DNA of 64,000 nt from Acidimicrobiaceae bacterium (GCA_028819005.1 JAPPMP010000046.1:21735-85734); one strand, 5' to 3'; positions 47,491 through 57,404 are shown, numbered from the stretch's first letter. Notes: generated by a model not told the origin, from the sequence alone. Numbers and translations are program-made.

Positions 47491-47585
47491 TTGCCCCGGG
47501 GATCGCAGAGAGCCGCCGAAGCCGCGGGCAGCACCGTACTCGGAGGTGGTTTGCCCCGGGGATCGCAGAGAGCCGTCGAAGCCGC
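47491..47585. repeat. Two copies of a 35-bp direct repeat, exactly 60-bp offset
   Basis: TTGCCCCGGGGATCGCAGAGAGCCG(C/T)CGAAGCCGC at 47491-47525 and 47551-47585. Confidence 0.92.
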
Positions 47586-47625
47586 CTCGATCCCGGGTGC
47601 GGCGCCGGCACAGTATTCTGGCGCC

Positions 47626-48387
47626 GTGACCGACTGGCATCCGTTTCTGCAACATCAGGGTCCGATCGCCTTTGCTCATCGTGGGGGCGCCAGCGTGTAC
47701 CCGGAGAACTCAGAGCGCGCTTTTCGCCATGCGGTCGATCTCGGTTTCAGCCATATCGAAACTGACGTACAGGCGACCCTTGACGGCGTCGGGGTGATCA
47801 TGCACGACGATCGGCTCGATCGCACCACGGACAGCACGGGCGACGTCGCCGATTTGACGTGGGCTGAGGTCAGCCGCGCCCGAATCTCCGGAACTGAGCC
47901 GATTCTGCGGGTCAGCGAATTGCTCGAAGCGTTTCCGGGGACCTTCGTCAACTTCGACCCCAAACGCGACGAAGCGGTGGAGCCGCTGGCCCGGGCCATC
48001 CTGGAGGCCGACGCCTTGGACCGTGTGCTCATCGGCGCTTTCAGCGATCGCCGGATAGACCATGCCAGAGCGCTGCTCGGCGACGGTCTGGCGGTCGGAG
48101 CGGGCAGCCGAAGGGTGATGGCGCTGGTGCTTCGCGCAAATCGAATCCCCGTGCCGTTCGAGCGGGTGGATGCGGCTCAGGTGCCGGTGCGGATGGGTCG
48201 CATTGAGATCGTCACGCAGCGATTTGTCCGGTACGCGCACGAGGCGGGTATTCATGTTCATGTATGGGGGGTGAATGACCCCGCCGAGATGCACCGACTC
48301 CTCGATCTAGGCGTCGACGGGTTGATGACCGACGAACTTGAGATCCTCCGGTCGGTCTTCGCGCAACGAGGAGCCTGGGACGGCTAG
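47626..48387 (+). CDS. Glycerophosphodiester phosphodiesterase family protein (second paralogue)
   Basis: PIAFAHRGGASVYPENSERAFRHAVDLGFSHIETDVQATLDGVGVIMHDDRLDRTTDSTG. GTG at 47626. Confidence 0.93.
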   Translation: MTDWHPFLQHQGPIAFAHRGGASVYPENSERAFRHAVDLGFSHIETDVQATLDGVGVIMHDDRLDRTTDSTGDVADLTWAEVSRARISGTEPILRVSELLEAFPGTFVNFDPKRDEAVEPLARAILEADALDRVLIGAFSDRRIDHARALLGDGLAVGAGSRRVMALVLRANRIPVPFERVDAAQVPVRMGRIEIVTQRFVRYAHEAGIHVHVWGVNDPAEMHRLLDLGVDGLMTDELEILRSVFAQRGAWDG

Positions 48388-48477
48388 ACGCGTCGGCGCG
48401 CCGTTGCGAGGAGGCCCCGGCCTCAGAACGTCGCGAGATCCGATATGCTCCCGCTTCGCGTAGGAGAGGGCAGCCGT

Positions 48478-49929
48478 ATGGGTAGTGAGCAAAGCCCAGT
48501 CGCTGAGCCGCAAATCGTGGTGATCGGTGCGGGCCCGGCCGGATTGACCGCCGCCTATCAGCTCGGCAAGCACGGTCGCAGGGCCGTCATTGTCGAGGCC
48601 GACGACGTCGTGGGCGGGATCTCCCGCACAGCCGAACGGGATGGCTGGCGTTTTGACATCGGTGGACATCGCTTCTTCACCAAGGTCACGCCGGTGTCCG
48701 ACCTCTGGCACGAGATCCTCCCCGACGAGGACTTCCTTCTGCGGCCCCGAATGAGCCGGATCTTCTACGAGGGGAAGTTCTACGACTATCCGCTGAAGGC
48801 GTTCAACGCGCTCAGGAACCTGGGCGTCGTCGAGGCGGTCCGTTGCGTCTTGTCCTATCTCTGGGTGAAGGTCCGGCCGCCGAAGGACCAGACGAAGTTC
48901 GAGGGATACGTGGCTGCGAAGTTCGGCTGGCGGCTCTACCGGACGTTCTTCAAGACCTACACCGAGAAGGTCTGGGGCGTCCCGGCGAATGAGCTCGAAG
49001 CCGACTGGGCCGCACAGCGGATCAAGAACCTGAACCTTCTCAACGCGATCACCAACGCGCTCTTGCCCAAGCGCAGCTCCACAGGCATCACCAGCCTCAT
49101 CGAGGAGTTCGAGTATCCGCGCCACGGTCCAGGGATGATGTGGGAGCGCTGCACCGAATTGGTGCATGCGCAGGGCAGCTCGGTCGAATTCAACTCGACA
49201 GTCACCAGGATCCGTCATGCTGACGGGGTTGCGACCGAGGTCGTCACGACCGGTGCAGGGGGGCGACAGTTGCACCGGTGCAGTGCGGTGATCTCCTCGA
49301 TGCCCATCCCGCAACTTGTCCAAGCGATGGATCCGCCTGCACCCGAAGAGGTGCTCCGCGCCGCTTCCGGGCTCAAGTTCCGCGACTTCCTGACCGTGGC
49401 TCTGGTCGTTCCCAAAGAAGACGGCTTCCCCGACAATTGGATATACATCCACTCCCCCGAAGTCACTGTCGGCCGTGTCCAGAACTTCGGTTCCTGGTCT
49501 CCGCAGATGATTCCCGAACCTGACAAGACATGTCTGGGACTGGAGTTCTTCGTGAACGAGGGCGACGAGCTCTGGGCCGCCGCCGACGACGATCTGGTCG
49601 CCTTGGGAACCAAGGAAATGGCGACGCTCGGTTTGCTCGACCCCCGCCGTGTCGAGAAGGGCTATGTGGTCCGGATGCCCAAGGCGTACCCGATGTACGA
49701 CGCCGCCTACAAGGAGAACGTCGACACGCTCCGCGGATGGCTCGGCGAGTTCGCTCGCAATGTGCATCCCGTCGGACGCAACGGAATGCACCGCTACAAC
49801 AACCAGGACCATTCCATGTATACGGCAATGCTCACCGTGGAGAACCTGGTCGACGGTACGAGTCACGACGTCTGGGAGGTCAATGTCGAGGCCGACTACC
49901 ACGAAGAGCGAAAGGCGAGCGAAACCTGA
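48478..49929 (+). CDS. FAD/NAD(P)-binding oxidoreductase, UDP-galactopyranose mutase/amine-oxidase-like
   Basis: IVVIGAGPAGLTAAYQLGKHGRRAVIVEADDVVGGISRT...RFDIGGHRFFTK Rossmann motif; followed by glycosyltransferase genes. Confidence 0.85.
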   Translation: MGSEQSPVAEPQIVVIGAGPAGLTAAYQLGKHGRRAVIVEADDVVGGISRTAERDGWRFDIGGHRFFTKVTPVSDLWHEILPDEDFLLRPRMSRIFYEGKFYDYPLKAFNALRNLGVVEAVRCVLSYLWVKVRPPKDQTKFEGYVAAKFGWRLYRTFFKTYTEKVWGVPANELEADWAAQRIKNLNLLNAITNALLPKRSSTGITSLIEEFEYPRHGPGMMWERCTELVHAQGSSVEFNSTVTRIRHADGVATEVVTTGAGGRQLHRCSAVISSMPIPQLVQAMDPPAPEEVLRAASGLKFRDFLTVALVVPKEDGFPDNWIYIHSPEVTVGRVQNFGSWSPQMIPEPDKTCLGLEFFVNEGDELWAAADDDLVALGTKEMATLGLLDPRRVEKGYVVRMPKAYPMYDAAYKENVDTLRGWLGEFARNVHPVGRNGMHRYNNQDHSMYTAMLTVENLVDGTSHDVWEVNVEADYHEERKASET

Positions 49930-49956
49930 TGGGCAACCGGTCAGCGAGTCGGTCCT

Positions 49957-50679
49957 ATGGTTGAGGCTCAGAAGTCGCGGACCATTGTCGTTGTTCCGGC
50001 ATACAACGAACAAGAAGCTCTACCGGCGGTTCTCCGTCAGCTTTCGGCCACGGTTCCGGATCTCGACGTGGTGGTGGTCGACGACGGCTCGACCGACGCG
50101 TCGGCTTCGGTTGCACGCGAAGCCGGCGTGCGGGTTGTTGCATTGCCGTTCAACCTCGGCATCGGCGGAGCCCTGCGAGCCGGTTATCGCTACGCGGTGG
50201 ACAACGGCTACTGGCGGGCCGTGCAGTTCGACGGCGACGGTCAGCACCGCGCCGACCAGATCGCCGCGCTCACAACGGCCCTCGACTCCGGTGCGGACAT
50301 GGCCGTGGGTTCCAGGTTCCTCGAGGGAGACTATGGCGTAGGACGGAGTCGCGCCCTGGCGATGTGGGTGTTGCGGGTTGGCGTGCGGGTGATCACCGGA
50401 CAGACCTTCAGCGACACCTCGTCCGGATTCCGGGCGATCGGCGGACAGCTGCTGGAAGTCTTTGCCCACGAGTACCCCGTTGACTACATGGACTCGGTGG
50501 AGACCCTTGTCGAAGCATGCCGCCGGGGGTACACAGTCACTGAAGTCCCAGCGCTGATGAACCAAAGGGCCGGAGGGGTTCCGTCGCAACGCCCGTTGAG
50601 GCTGGCTTATCACTACGCCCGTTTGATGGTTGCATTGCTCGGCGCCTCACGGCGCGGGCCGCGCTCAAAACGGCCCTGA
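49957..50679 (+). CDS. Glycosyltransferase family 2 (DPM1-like)
   Basis: IVVVPAYNEQEALPAVLRQLSATVPDLDVVVVDDGSTD...VQFDGDGQHRADQI. Confidence 0.93.
   Translation: MVEAQKSRTIVVVPAYNEQEALPAVLRQLSATVPDLDVVVVDDGSTDASASVAREAGVRVVALPFNLGIGGALRAGYRYAVDNGYWRAVQFDGDGQHRADQIAALTTALDSGADMAVGSRFLEGDYGVGRSRALAMWVLRVGVRVITGQTFSDTSSGFRAIGGQLLEVFAHEYPVDYMDSVETLVEACRRGYTVTEVPALMNQRAGGVPSQRPLRLAYHYARLMVALLGASRRGPRSKRP
50656..50678. terminator. GC hairpin GGGCCG-CGCTCAAAA-CGGCCC at GT2 3' end
   Basis: Inverted arms around the stop codon of the GT2 gene, between convergent genes. Confidence 0.4.
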
Positions 50680-50712
50680 GCCCCCCTGACCACTCGGTAT
50701 CCATGTAGGCGT

Positions 50713-51666
50713 TCAGATCGCTTGGGTTCTTCCGTGTGGATGCTCGGTTGCGTCGACCTGTGGCGGTGGCGGTCCGTACCGTCCCCGCAGATGGTCTCGG
50801 ATCGCGAGCAGGCGTCCGCGCACGGACCAGTGCAAGCCCCGTGCAGGTGCATAGACCAGCCCCATCGGGATCTGCACGAGGGCGACCAGGATGCGAAAGA
50901 GAGAATTCCGGAGGCCATAGTGCTCGCGGAGCATCAGCAGCGTGTTGCGCAATTGCAGGTAGGCGACCCGTTCAACCGAAGAGCCCATGCCGGGATTCCG
51001 AACCTCGGCACCCCGGACCACGCCGCACAGCCAGCCCGCTTCGGCAGCCCGAATGCCCAGTTCAGCCTCCTCGCAGTAGGCGAAGTAGCGCTCGTCGAAC
51101 AGTCCCACCTCCAACAGGAATCTCCGCCGACACATCATCAGGGTTCCGTGGGGGTAGTCGGACCGGTCGAATCCTTCCGCCACCGTCGGTTCAGCGTCGA
51201 TCGAGCCGAGGAAGGGTTGGATGACAGGACGCGCATCGTCGCCCACGTCTGCGCTCATCAAACCGACCAGCGGTTTGTCCGATACCGCTGAGAGCATCTT
51301 TTCGATGGTGTCGGGTCGGGGCACAGCGTCGTGGGGTGCGAGCGCCACCCATTCGCCGGCTCCGTCTCGCAGGAAGCGCCTCATCCCGATGTTGGCGCCG
51401 GGGCCGAAACCCAGATTCTCACCGTTGAGGATCAGTTCGGCGCCCCCCACCAAGTCGGCGAGTGCATCGACGGTGGAGGCCTCGCTGCCGTTGTCGACAA
51501 CGATCACCCGGGTCGGCGCGGTCTGTGACCTGAAAGCCTCGACGGTGAGACCGACCTGTTCGGCGCGGTTGCGGTGAATAATCACGACCGTTACCGGCTC
51601 TGCGACCGCCGGTTCTGCTATCGCAGGCCCTGCTGCGGTTGGTTCTGTGAAGTGTGAGCCAGACAT
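50713..51666 (-). CDS. Glycosyltransferase family 2 (rhamnosyltransferase-like)
   Basis: VTVVIIHRNRAEQVGLTVEAFRSQTAPTRVIVVDNGS...GTLMMCRRRFLLEVGLFDERYFAYCEEAELGIRA. Confidence 0.93.
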   Translation of the reverse strand: MSGSHFTEPTAAGPAIAEPAVAEPVTVVIIHRNRAEQVGLTVEAFRSQTAPTRVIVVDNGSEASTVDALADLVGGAELILNGENLGFGPGANIGMRRFLRDGAGEWVALAPHDAVPRPDTIEKMLSAVSDKPLVGLMSADVGDDARPVIQPFLGSIDAEPTVAEGFDRSDYPHGTLMMCRRRFLLEVGLFDERYFAYCEEAELGIRAAEAGWLCGVVRGAEVRNPGMGSSVERVAYLQLRNTLLMLREHYGLRNSLFRILVALVQIPMGLVYAPARGLHWSVRGRLLAIRDHLRGRYGPPPPQVDATEHPHGRTQAI

Positions 51667-51772
51667 CGTTGTGCAGCATGCTCTGGACGTGAGACGTCCC
51701 CCGACACGCTCCGAGACAACGTATTTCGGCACAAGAGCATTCAGCAACCCGCGCGCGCCGTAACATGCGTCG

Positions 51773-52978
51773 GTGTCGCGGGCGCCTGAACCACCGGAAT
51801 TCGCCTTGCCGGCCGACGTTGAGCCGTCGGTCGGAAAAATCGGCGATCTTGCTGCCGAAGCAGGCATCGGACGTGTTCACATGCTGGCTTGGCGCGACCT
51901 CGCCGATGTTGAAGCGGGTGGATCGGAGATCCACGCCTCGACGGTGGCGTCGCTGTGGGCGCAGGCCGGGATCGAGGTCACGATGCGCACGTCGCATGCG
52001 CAGGGGTCGCCGCCTCTCGGGACCCGTGACGGCTATCGGGTGATCCGCAGGGCCGGGCGGTACTTGGTATTCCCCCGAGCAGCCTTGGCTGAGGCGACCG
52101 GCCGGCATGGTCGTCGCGATGCGCTGGTTGAAATCTGGAACGGGGTTCCCTTCCTGTCTCCCATTTGGGCCCGCGGCCCTCGGGTGACCTGGCTGCACCA
52201 TGTCCACACTGAGATGTGGCCACTGGTGCTTCCGCCCGGCTTGGCTCGCGTCGGGGAATTCGTCGAGAGCCGTCTGGCGCCCCCGTTCTACCGGCGAACA
52301 TCGGTGGTGACGCTTTCTGAGTCGAGCAAGGCGCTGTTGCTCGAGCGGCTCGGGTTCCGTTCCGAGAACGTGCATGTCGTGCCGCCGGGGATCTCGCCGA
52401 TGTTCGCGCCGGGCGGCGAGAAGTCCGCGGAGCCCAGTGTGCTGGCAGTCGGCCGCCTCATGCCTCCCAAGGCTTTCGACGAGTTGATCGAGGCCATGGC
52501 CCGGGTTCGCGAAGTGGTTCCTGCGACGCTGTCGATCATCGGCGAGGGCTATGCGCGAGATGCGCTGGAGCAGCAGATTTCGCGCCTCGGAGCCGAACAG
52601 TGGTGTGAACTGCTGGGCCGGGTGGATGACGATACCCTGGTCCAGCGTTACCAGGCTGCCTGGGTTGTGGCTGCCAGCTCCAGGAGCGAGGGTTGGGGCA
52701 TGACTCTGACCGAGGCTGCCGCGGTCGGCACGCCAGCGGTCGCAACGAGGATTCCAGGGCATGCCGACGCGGTGATTCACGGTTCGACGGGCATGTTGGT
52801 TGATTCTCCGGTCGAGCTTGTCGAGGCTCTGGTGAATGTGCTGAGCAACCGGGAACTGCGTGAGCGGATGAGTGCAGAAGCCCGCCGGCGAGCGCTCGCG
52901 TTCACCTGGGAACGCACTGCCTGCGACACGATGGCGGTGCTGGCAGCCAACGCTCGCGGCACTCGTCATGGCCGGTAG
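51773..52978 (+). CDS. Glycosyltransferase family 4 (GT-B)
   Basis: DVEAGGSEIHASTVASLWAQAGIEVTM...PSVLAVGRLMPPKAFDELIEAM...SRSEGWGMTLTEAAAVGTPAVATRIPGHADAV. Confidence 0.94.
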   Translation: MSRAPEPPEFALPADVEPSVGKIGDLAAEAGIGRVHMLAWRDLADVEAGGSEIHASTVASLWAQAGIEVTMRTSHAQGSPPLGTRDGYRVIRRAGRYLVFPRAALAEATGRHGRRDALVEIWNGVPFLSPIWARGPRVTWLHHVHTEMWPLVLPPGLARVGEFVESRLAPPFYRRTSVVTLSESSKALLLERLGFRSENVHVVPPGISPMFAPGGEKSAEPSVLAVGRLMPPKAFDELIEAMARVREVVPATLSIIGEGYARDALEQQISRLGAEQWCELLGRVDDDTLVQRYQAAWVVAASSRSEGWGMTLTEAAAVGTPAVATRIPGHADAVIHGSTGMLVDSPVELVEALVNVLSNRELRERMSAEARRRALAFTWERTACDTMAVLAANARGTRHGR

Positions 52979-55900
52979 GCGGATCCGCAGGATACGGAGT
53001 TTCTATGGCGCGGCGCCCCTTGTTGTCGCCGCGGCAGTCGCGTATCCGCCACTGATCTTGTCGAGTCCCGGCAAAGTCGGGGCTGACACGAAGACCTACC
53101 TGTATCTCGATCCGTCCCGTCTGCTTGCTGACGCGTCGTCGCTGTGGGACAGCGACGTGGCGATGGGCACCGTGACCCACCAGACCATCGGGTACCTGTG
53201 GCCGATGGGGCCCTTCTACTGGTTGGCGGAGACGTTGCAGAGCCCGGACTGGCTGGCCCAACGCCTGTGGATCGGATCCATTCTGTTCGGTGCGGCCGCG
53301 GGAGTCCGCTACCTGCTCAAGACGCTCGACTGGAAAGGCGGGGGTCTGCTCGTCGCGATGCTGGCCTACGAACTCAGTCCCTACGCACTGCACTATTCGG
53401 CGCGCATCTCGGTGGTGTTGCTCCCGTGGGCCGGGTTGCCTTGGATGGTCGCGTTGACCATCCGCGCGGCGCGTCAGGGAGGTTGGAGGCATCCCGCTCA
53501 GTTCGCGCTGCTGGCGGTCACTGTGGGCTCGGTGAACGCCACATCGCTGCTGTTCGTCGGATTGGCCCCGGTGCTGTGGCTCCTTCACGCCGCGGGCATA
53601 GAGCGGTCGATTTCAGCGACGCGAGCCCTGGTCGCGGCTCTGCGGATCGCTGTCACCACTGTCGCGGTCTCGTTGTGGTGGATTGCAGGACTGGCGGTGC
53701 AAGGCGCATACAGCCTCCCGGTGACGCGTTACACCGAAACGTATGAGGTTGTTGCAGACGCAGCGACAGGCCCCGAAGTGTTCCGCGGGCTGGGCTATTG
53801 GTTCTTCTACGGCAATGACAAGTTCGGACAGTGGATCGAGCCGAGCATCGAGTACACGCAGGGAGTCTGGCTCCACTTCCTGAGTTTCGGACTGGTTGTG
53901 TTCGCGCTCGCCGGATCTGCGCTGATCCGCTGGCGGCACCGCTCGTACTTCGTGCTGCTGATCGTGGTCGGCGGGCTCGCGGCCATCGCATCCCACCCCT
54001 TCGACAGCCCCAGCGCTCTGGGATCGGCCTTCAAATCGCTAACCGAGACCGACGTCGGGCTGGCGCTTCGCTCAACGCCTCGGGCGTTGCCCCTCCTGGT
54101 TCTTGGGACGGCAGTCTCCTTGGGCATGATCGCCAATGCGACGCAGCGTCGCTGGCCTGATCAGGGGCGAGTTCTGGCGGTTCTCATCTGCGCAGCGGTG
54201 GTGCTGAACAATCCGGCGATGTGGCGGATTCGCATGATCGAGGAGCACCTGCACCGCGATGAGCAGATCCCCCAATATTGGATCGAGGCGATCTCAGCGC
54301 TCGACAACTCCGGCAATGATGGCAGGGTTTTGGAAGTTCCGGGGACGGACTTCGCCTCCTATCGCTGGGGCAACACGGTCGACCCGATCACTCCGGGGCT
54401 CCTTGATCGCGGCTACATAGCCCGTGAACTGGTTCCGTTCGGTTCTGCAGAATCAGCTGCTCTGCTTACGGCCTTCGATCGCCGCTTCCAGGAGAACAGC
54501 CTTGACCTGGACTCGGTCGTGCCTGTCGCAAAGCTGATGTCAGTCGACGATGTGGTGCATCGCGGTGACCTGACTTTCGAACGCTTCCGCACTCCGCGAC
54601 CGGTGGTGTTGGCCGATCAGCTGGCCCGGGCGCCGGGCCTGGGGCCGGGCGCCGGCTTCGGAGAACCGAGGCCCAACGTTGCCGGCCCCGAGCAGACAAT
54701 GCTCGACGAAGTGCATCTGGGCATCGATCCGACGCTGGCTGACCCCGCGCCGGTGACGGTCTATCCGGTCCCCGATGCGCTCGACATTGTGAGGCTGCGA
54801 CCGCTCACGGGCGGAACCGTGATCGCGGGTGACGCCGAAGGCCTCGTAGACCTCGCCGGCGCCGGTCTGCTGGACCTCGACAGGACCGTCTGGTTCGCCG
54901 CGGACCTCGTTGCAGACGAAGACCTTCGTTCGACTGTTCTGGCCGAACCGAGCCGCATCGTCATCACCGACGCCAATGCCAGACGGGCCCGCCGCTGGGG
55001 AACCTTGCGGGAGAATCGCGGCGCGGTCGAGCGCTCGGGCGAAGTGCCGCTGGCGGACGACCCGACCGACAATCGCCTGGAGTTGTTCGGTGCTCTTGAG
55101 CAACGCTCCGACCTCGAGGCTGATGACAGCCGCACCGTGGCGGTGCAGGAGGGTGACTTCACCGTTCAGGCCAGCGCATACGGCAATCCGGTCACCTACA
55201 CCAACGACGACCGCGCATTCTTCGCCGTGGACGGCGACCTGGACACCGCCTGGGTCGTCGCCGCTTTCGCCGAAGCCCGCGGAGAGTTCCTCGAGTTCGA
55301 TTTCGACTCTGCGACGCAGGTGTCGGAGATGACTTTCGTACAGCCCCAGAACGCTGCCAACCGTCATATCACCGAAGTGGAGATCCGAGCCGACGGGCCT
55401 TCGTTCGAGAACCTGCTGCTTGGGAGGTTCACCCTGGGGCCCCAGAGCCGCAGCCTGGCCGGGCAGAGGGTCGAATTCGCCGAGACGACGGCGTCGAAGC
55501 TGCGGGTCGAGATAACCGATCTCGACTTTGGAGTGCACGCGACGTACCCGGGAGTTTCGCCGGTCGGTTTCGCCGAAGTGCTCATCGGTCCCTCTCCGCA
55601 GCCGCTGCGGGAGACCATTCGCACACCGGTCGCGTTGGTTGAGGCGCTGGGCAGCCGCCTCGATGTGCATGACCTGTCGGTGGTCCTGACCCGTGAACGC
55701 TCCGACCCCAAAGAACCGGTGCGCGAGGATCCGGAAGCGGAACTGCATCGCTGGGTGCCCATGACCGCGGGCCGCGGCTTCGGCATCTCTGGTTCCGCCA
55801 GGCTCTCGGCAACTGCCCCCGAATCGCAGATCGACTTTCTGCTCGGGCGCAGCGAGACCCCCGACGGGTTGCCGATAACGGCGCGGTCCAGCGGCCGTCT

Positions 55901-57299
55901 TCCCGGTGATCTCAAAAGCGCGGCCTCGTTTGCGTTCGACAATGACCCTGACACCGCGTGGAGGGGAGTTTTCGGCTCTCAGGCAGGTCAATGGCTGGAA
56001 TTCGAAATGGCCGAACCGGTTCATGTCGAACGTCTGGTGATCGATGTTGTCGCCGACGACCTGCATTCGCTGCCGAGGCGGATCCTGGTGCGCCTCGACG
56101 GTGAGGAAGCCGGCGAACTCGCCATTGACGGCGGACTCCGCTCAGGGCCACGCGGCCAGACCGTTCGCTTGGAACTGGGACTTGACCGGGCGTTCTCGAC
56201 CCTGGTTCTGGTCGCTGCCGAGGTCGACGAGCGCGTCACCCGAGACTGGTACTCCAATGCGGGGGTGGCAATGCCGATAGCTGTCGCCGAGGTTGATCTT
56301 GGCGACGGGGTTCATTTCAGCGAGGCGACCGGGGTCGACACGGGCTGTCGAGAACTGCTTGTGATCAACGGCGCCGCGGTCGGCGCGCGGGTGAGGGGGT
56401 CAGCCGAGGACGCCTTGTCTCGCCGCGAGCTGGCTCTCGTCGGCTGCGATGAGACCGTGTCTGCCGCGGGCGGCCTGAGGATCGAGTCGAAGTTCCGGTC
56501 CGAGGGTCTCGATCTTGATCAGCTGGTGTTGCGCAGCCCCCGGCCCACCACTCCCCCGCCGCCGGTTGCCCCCGTTGTTGTGCTCAGCGAGGACGACGCC
56601 TCCTACACGTTGTCGGTGGAGGCGCTCTCTGAAGATCACTGGCTGGTGCTCGGGCAGAGTCACAACGGCGGGTGGTCGGCGAGCGTCGACGGGGTGGACC
56701 TCGGAGCGCCCGTGCTGCTCGACGGGTTCGCCAACGGCTGGCGCCTGCCTGCCGGCGATGATCGCGTGGTCGAGCTGCGGTGGACTCCCCAGCGCCTTGT
56801 CGACTGGGCATTGTGGCTGAGCCTGGCGTCGGCCCTGGTGGTGGGCTTGTTGGCGGTACGCTCGGCGCGGCGGCCCGACACTTCTGTCGTGCGACGGCGC
56901 GACGGGCCGGATCTGCCCGTGATCGACCCCGCCGTCGCGGGCTCGACGAGCGCTCGGCCGGCGCCGCCGGGTTCTGGTCGGCGTGTCGGATTCGGGTTTG
57001 TGCTGGCGTTCGGCTTCGCGCTGGCGAACCTCCCGCAATGGCATATGGCGGCTGTCGTCGTCGGTGCGGTAGCGGCCCTTGGCGTCTGGAGCCCCCGCTG
57101 GTGGAACCGTCCGGCGCTGTATGCTGCTTTGCTGTTGGGCCTGGCCGCAGTGTCGATCATGGTTGAGCAGCGGAGGTTCCGCCATCCCCCCGATTTTGTC
57201 TGGCCGCAGCAATTCGAGAACGTCCATATCCTCGCGGTGCTTGCACTGCTGCTGCTCTTCGCCGACTACCTACGCTCAGCGCACCGCCCCGACGCCTAG
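52968..57299 (+). CDS. AftD-like alpha-(1->3)-arabinofuranosyltransferase family (DUF3367) membrane protein with discoidin-like domains
   Basis: Multi-TM GT-C N-terminus (SSPGKVGADTKTYLYLDPSRLLADASSLWDSDVAMGTVTHQTIGYLWPMGPFYW), two FAVDGDLDTAW/FAFDNDPDTAW F5/8-type C-like segments, C-terminal TMs. ATG at 52968 overlaps upstream GT. Confidence 0.88.
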   Translation: MAGRRIRRIRSFYGAAPLVVAAAVAYPPLILSSPGKVGADTKTYLYLDPSRLLADASSLWDSDVAMGTVTHQTIGYLWPMGPFYWLAETLQSPDWLAQRLWIGSILFGAAAGVRYLLKTLDWKGGGLLVAMLAYELSPYALHYSARISVVLLPWAGLPWMVALTIRAARQGGWRHPAQFALLAVTVGSVNATSLLFVGLAPVLWLLHAAGIERSISATRALVAALRIAVTTVAVSLWWIAGLAVQGAYSLPVTRYTETYEVVADAATGPEVFRGLGYWFFYGNDKFGQWIEPSIEYTQGVWLHFLSFGLVVFALAGSALIRWRHRSYFVLLIVVGGLAAIASHPFDSPSALGSAFKSLTETDVGLALRSTPRALPLLVLGTAVSLGMIANATQRRWPDQGRVLAVLICAAVVLNNPAMWRIRMIEEHLHRDEQIPQYWIEAISALDNSGNDGRVLEVPGTDFASYRWGNTVDPITPGLLDRGYIARELVPFGSAESAALLTAFDRRFQENSLDLDSVVPVAKLMSVDDVVHRGDLTFERFRTPRPVVLADQLARAPGLGPGAGFGEPRPNVAGPEQTMLDEVHLGIDPTLADPAPVTVYPVPDALDIVRLRPLTGGTVIAGDAEGLVDLAGAGLLDLDRTVWFAADLVADEDLRSTVLAEPSRIVITDANARRARRWGTLRENRGAVERSGEVPLADDPTDNRLELFGALEQRSDLEADDSRTVAVQEGDFTVQASAYGNPVTYTNDDRAFFAVDGDLDTAWVVAAFAEARGEFLEFDFDSATQVSEMTFVQPQNAANRHITEVEIRADGPSFENLLLGRFTLGPQSRSLAGQRVEFAETTASKLRVEITDLDFGVHATYPGVSPVGFAEVLIGPSPQPLRETIRTPVALVEALGSRLDVHDLSVVLTRERSDPKEPVREDPEAELHRWVPMTAGRGFGISGSARLSATAPESQIDFLLGRSETPDGLPITARSSGRLPGDLKSAASFAFDNDPDTAWRGVFGSQAGQWLEFEMAEPVHVERLVIDVVADDLHSLPRRILVRLDGEEAGELAIDGGLRSGPRGQTVRLELGLDRAFSTLVLVAAEVDERVTRDWYSNAGVAMPIAVAEVDLGDGVHFSEATGVDTGCRELLVINGAAVGARVRGSAEDALSRRELALVGCDETVSAAGGLRIESKFRSEGLDLDQLVLRSPRPTTPPPPVAPVVVLSEDDASYTLSVEALSEDHWLVLGQSHNGGWSASVDGVDLGAPVLLDGFANGWRLPAGDDRVVELRWTPQRLVDWALWLSLASALVVGLLAVRSARRPDTSVVRRRDGPDLPVIDPAVAGSTSARPAPPGSGRRVGFGFVLAFGFALANLPQWHMAAVVVGAVAALGVWSPRWWNRPALYAALLLGLAAVSIMVEQRRFRHPPDFVWPQQFENVHILAVLALLLLFADYLRSAHRPDA

Positions 57300-57315
57300 G
57301 AGTCGGAAAGCAAGG

Positions 57316-57404
57316 GCGAAGTCCCGTCGCCTAGCGCAGGGGTCGTGGCGGGTGCCGTCCGACCTAGCGGACCGCAGCGAAGTCCCGTCGCCTAGCGCAG
57401 GGGT
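57316..57404. repeat. Two perfect copies of a 28-bp direct repeat, 61-bp offset
   Basis: GCGAAGTCCCGTCGCCTAGCGCAGGGGT at 57316-57343 and 57377-57404; second copy contains the gltD stop codon. Confidence 0.93.

Noticed and set aside
48307-50013. 568-aa minus-strand ORF
   Set aside because: Antisense to the FAD oxidoreductase with clear Rossmann motif on the plus strand.
51419-52969. 516-aa minus-strand ORF
   Set aside because: Antisense to the GT4 gene and overlapping the GT2 gene; low-complexity composition.
54540-56066. 508-aa minus-strand ORF
   Set aside because: Shadow of the AftD-like gene.
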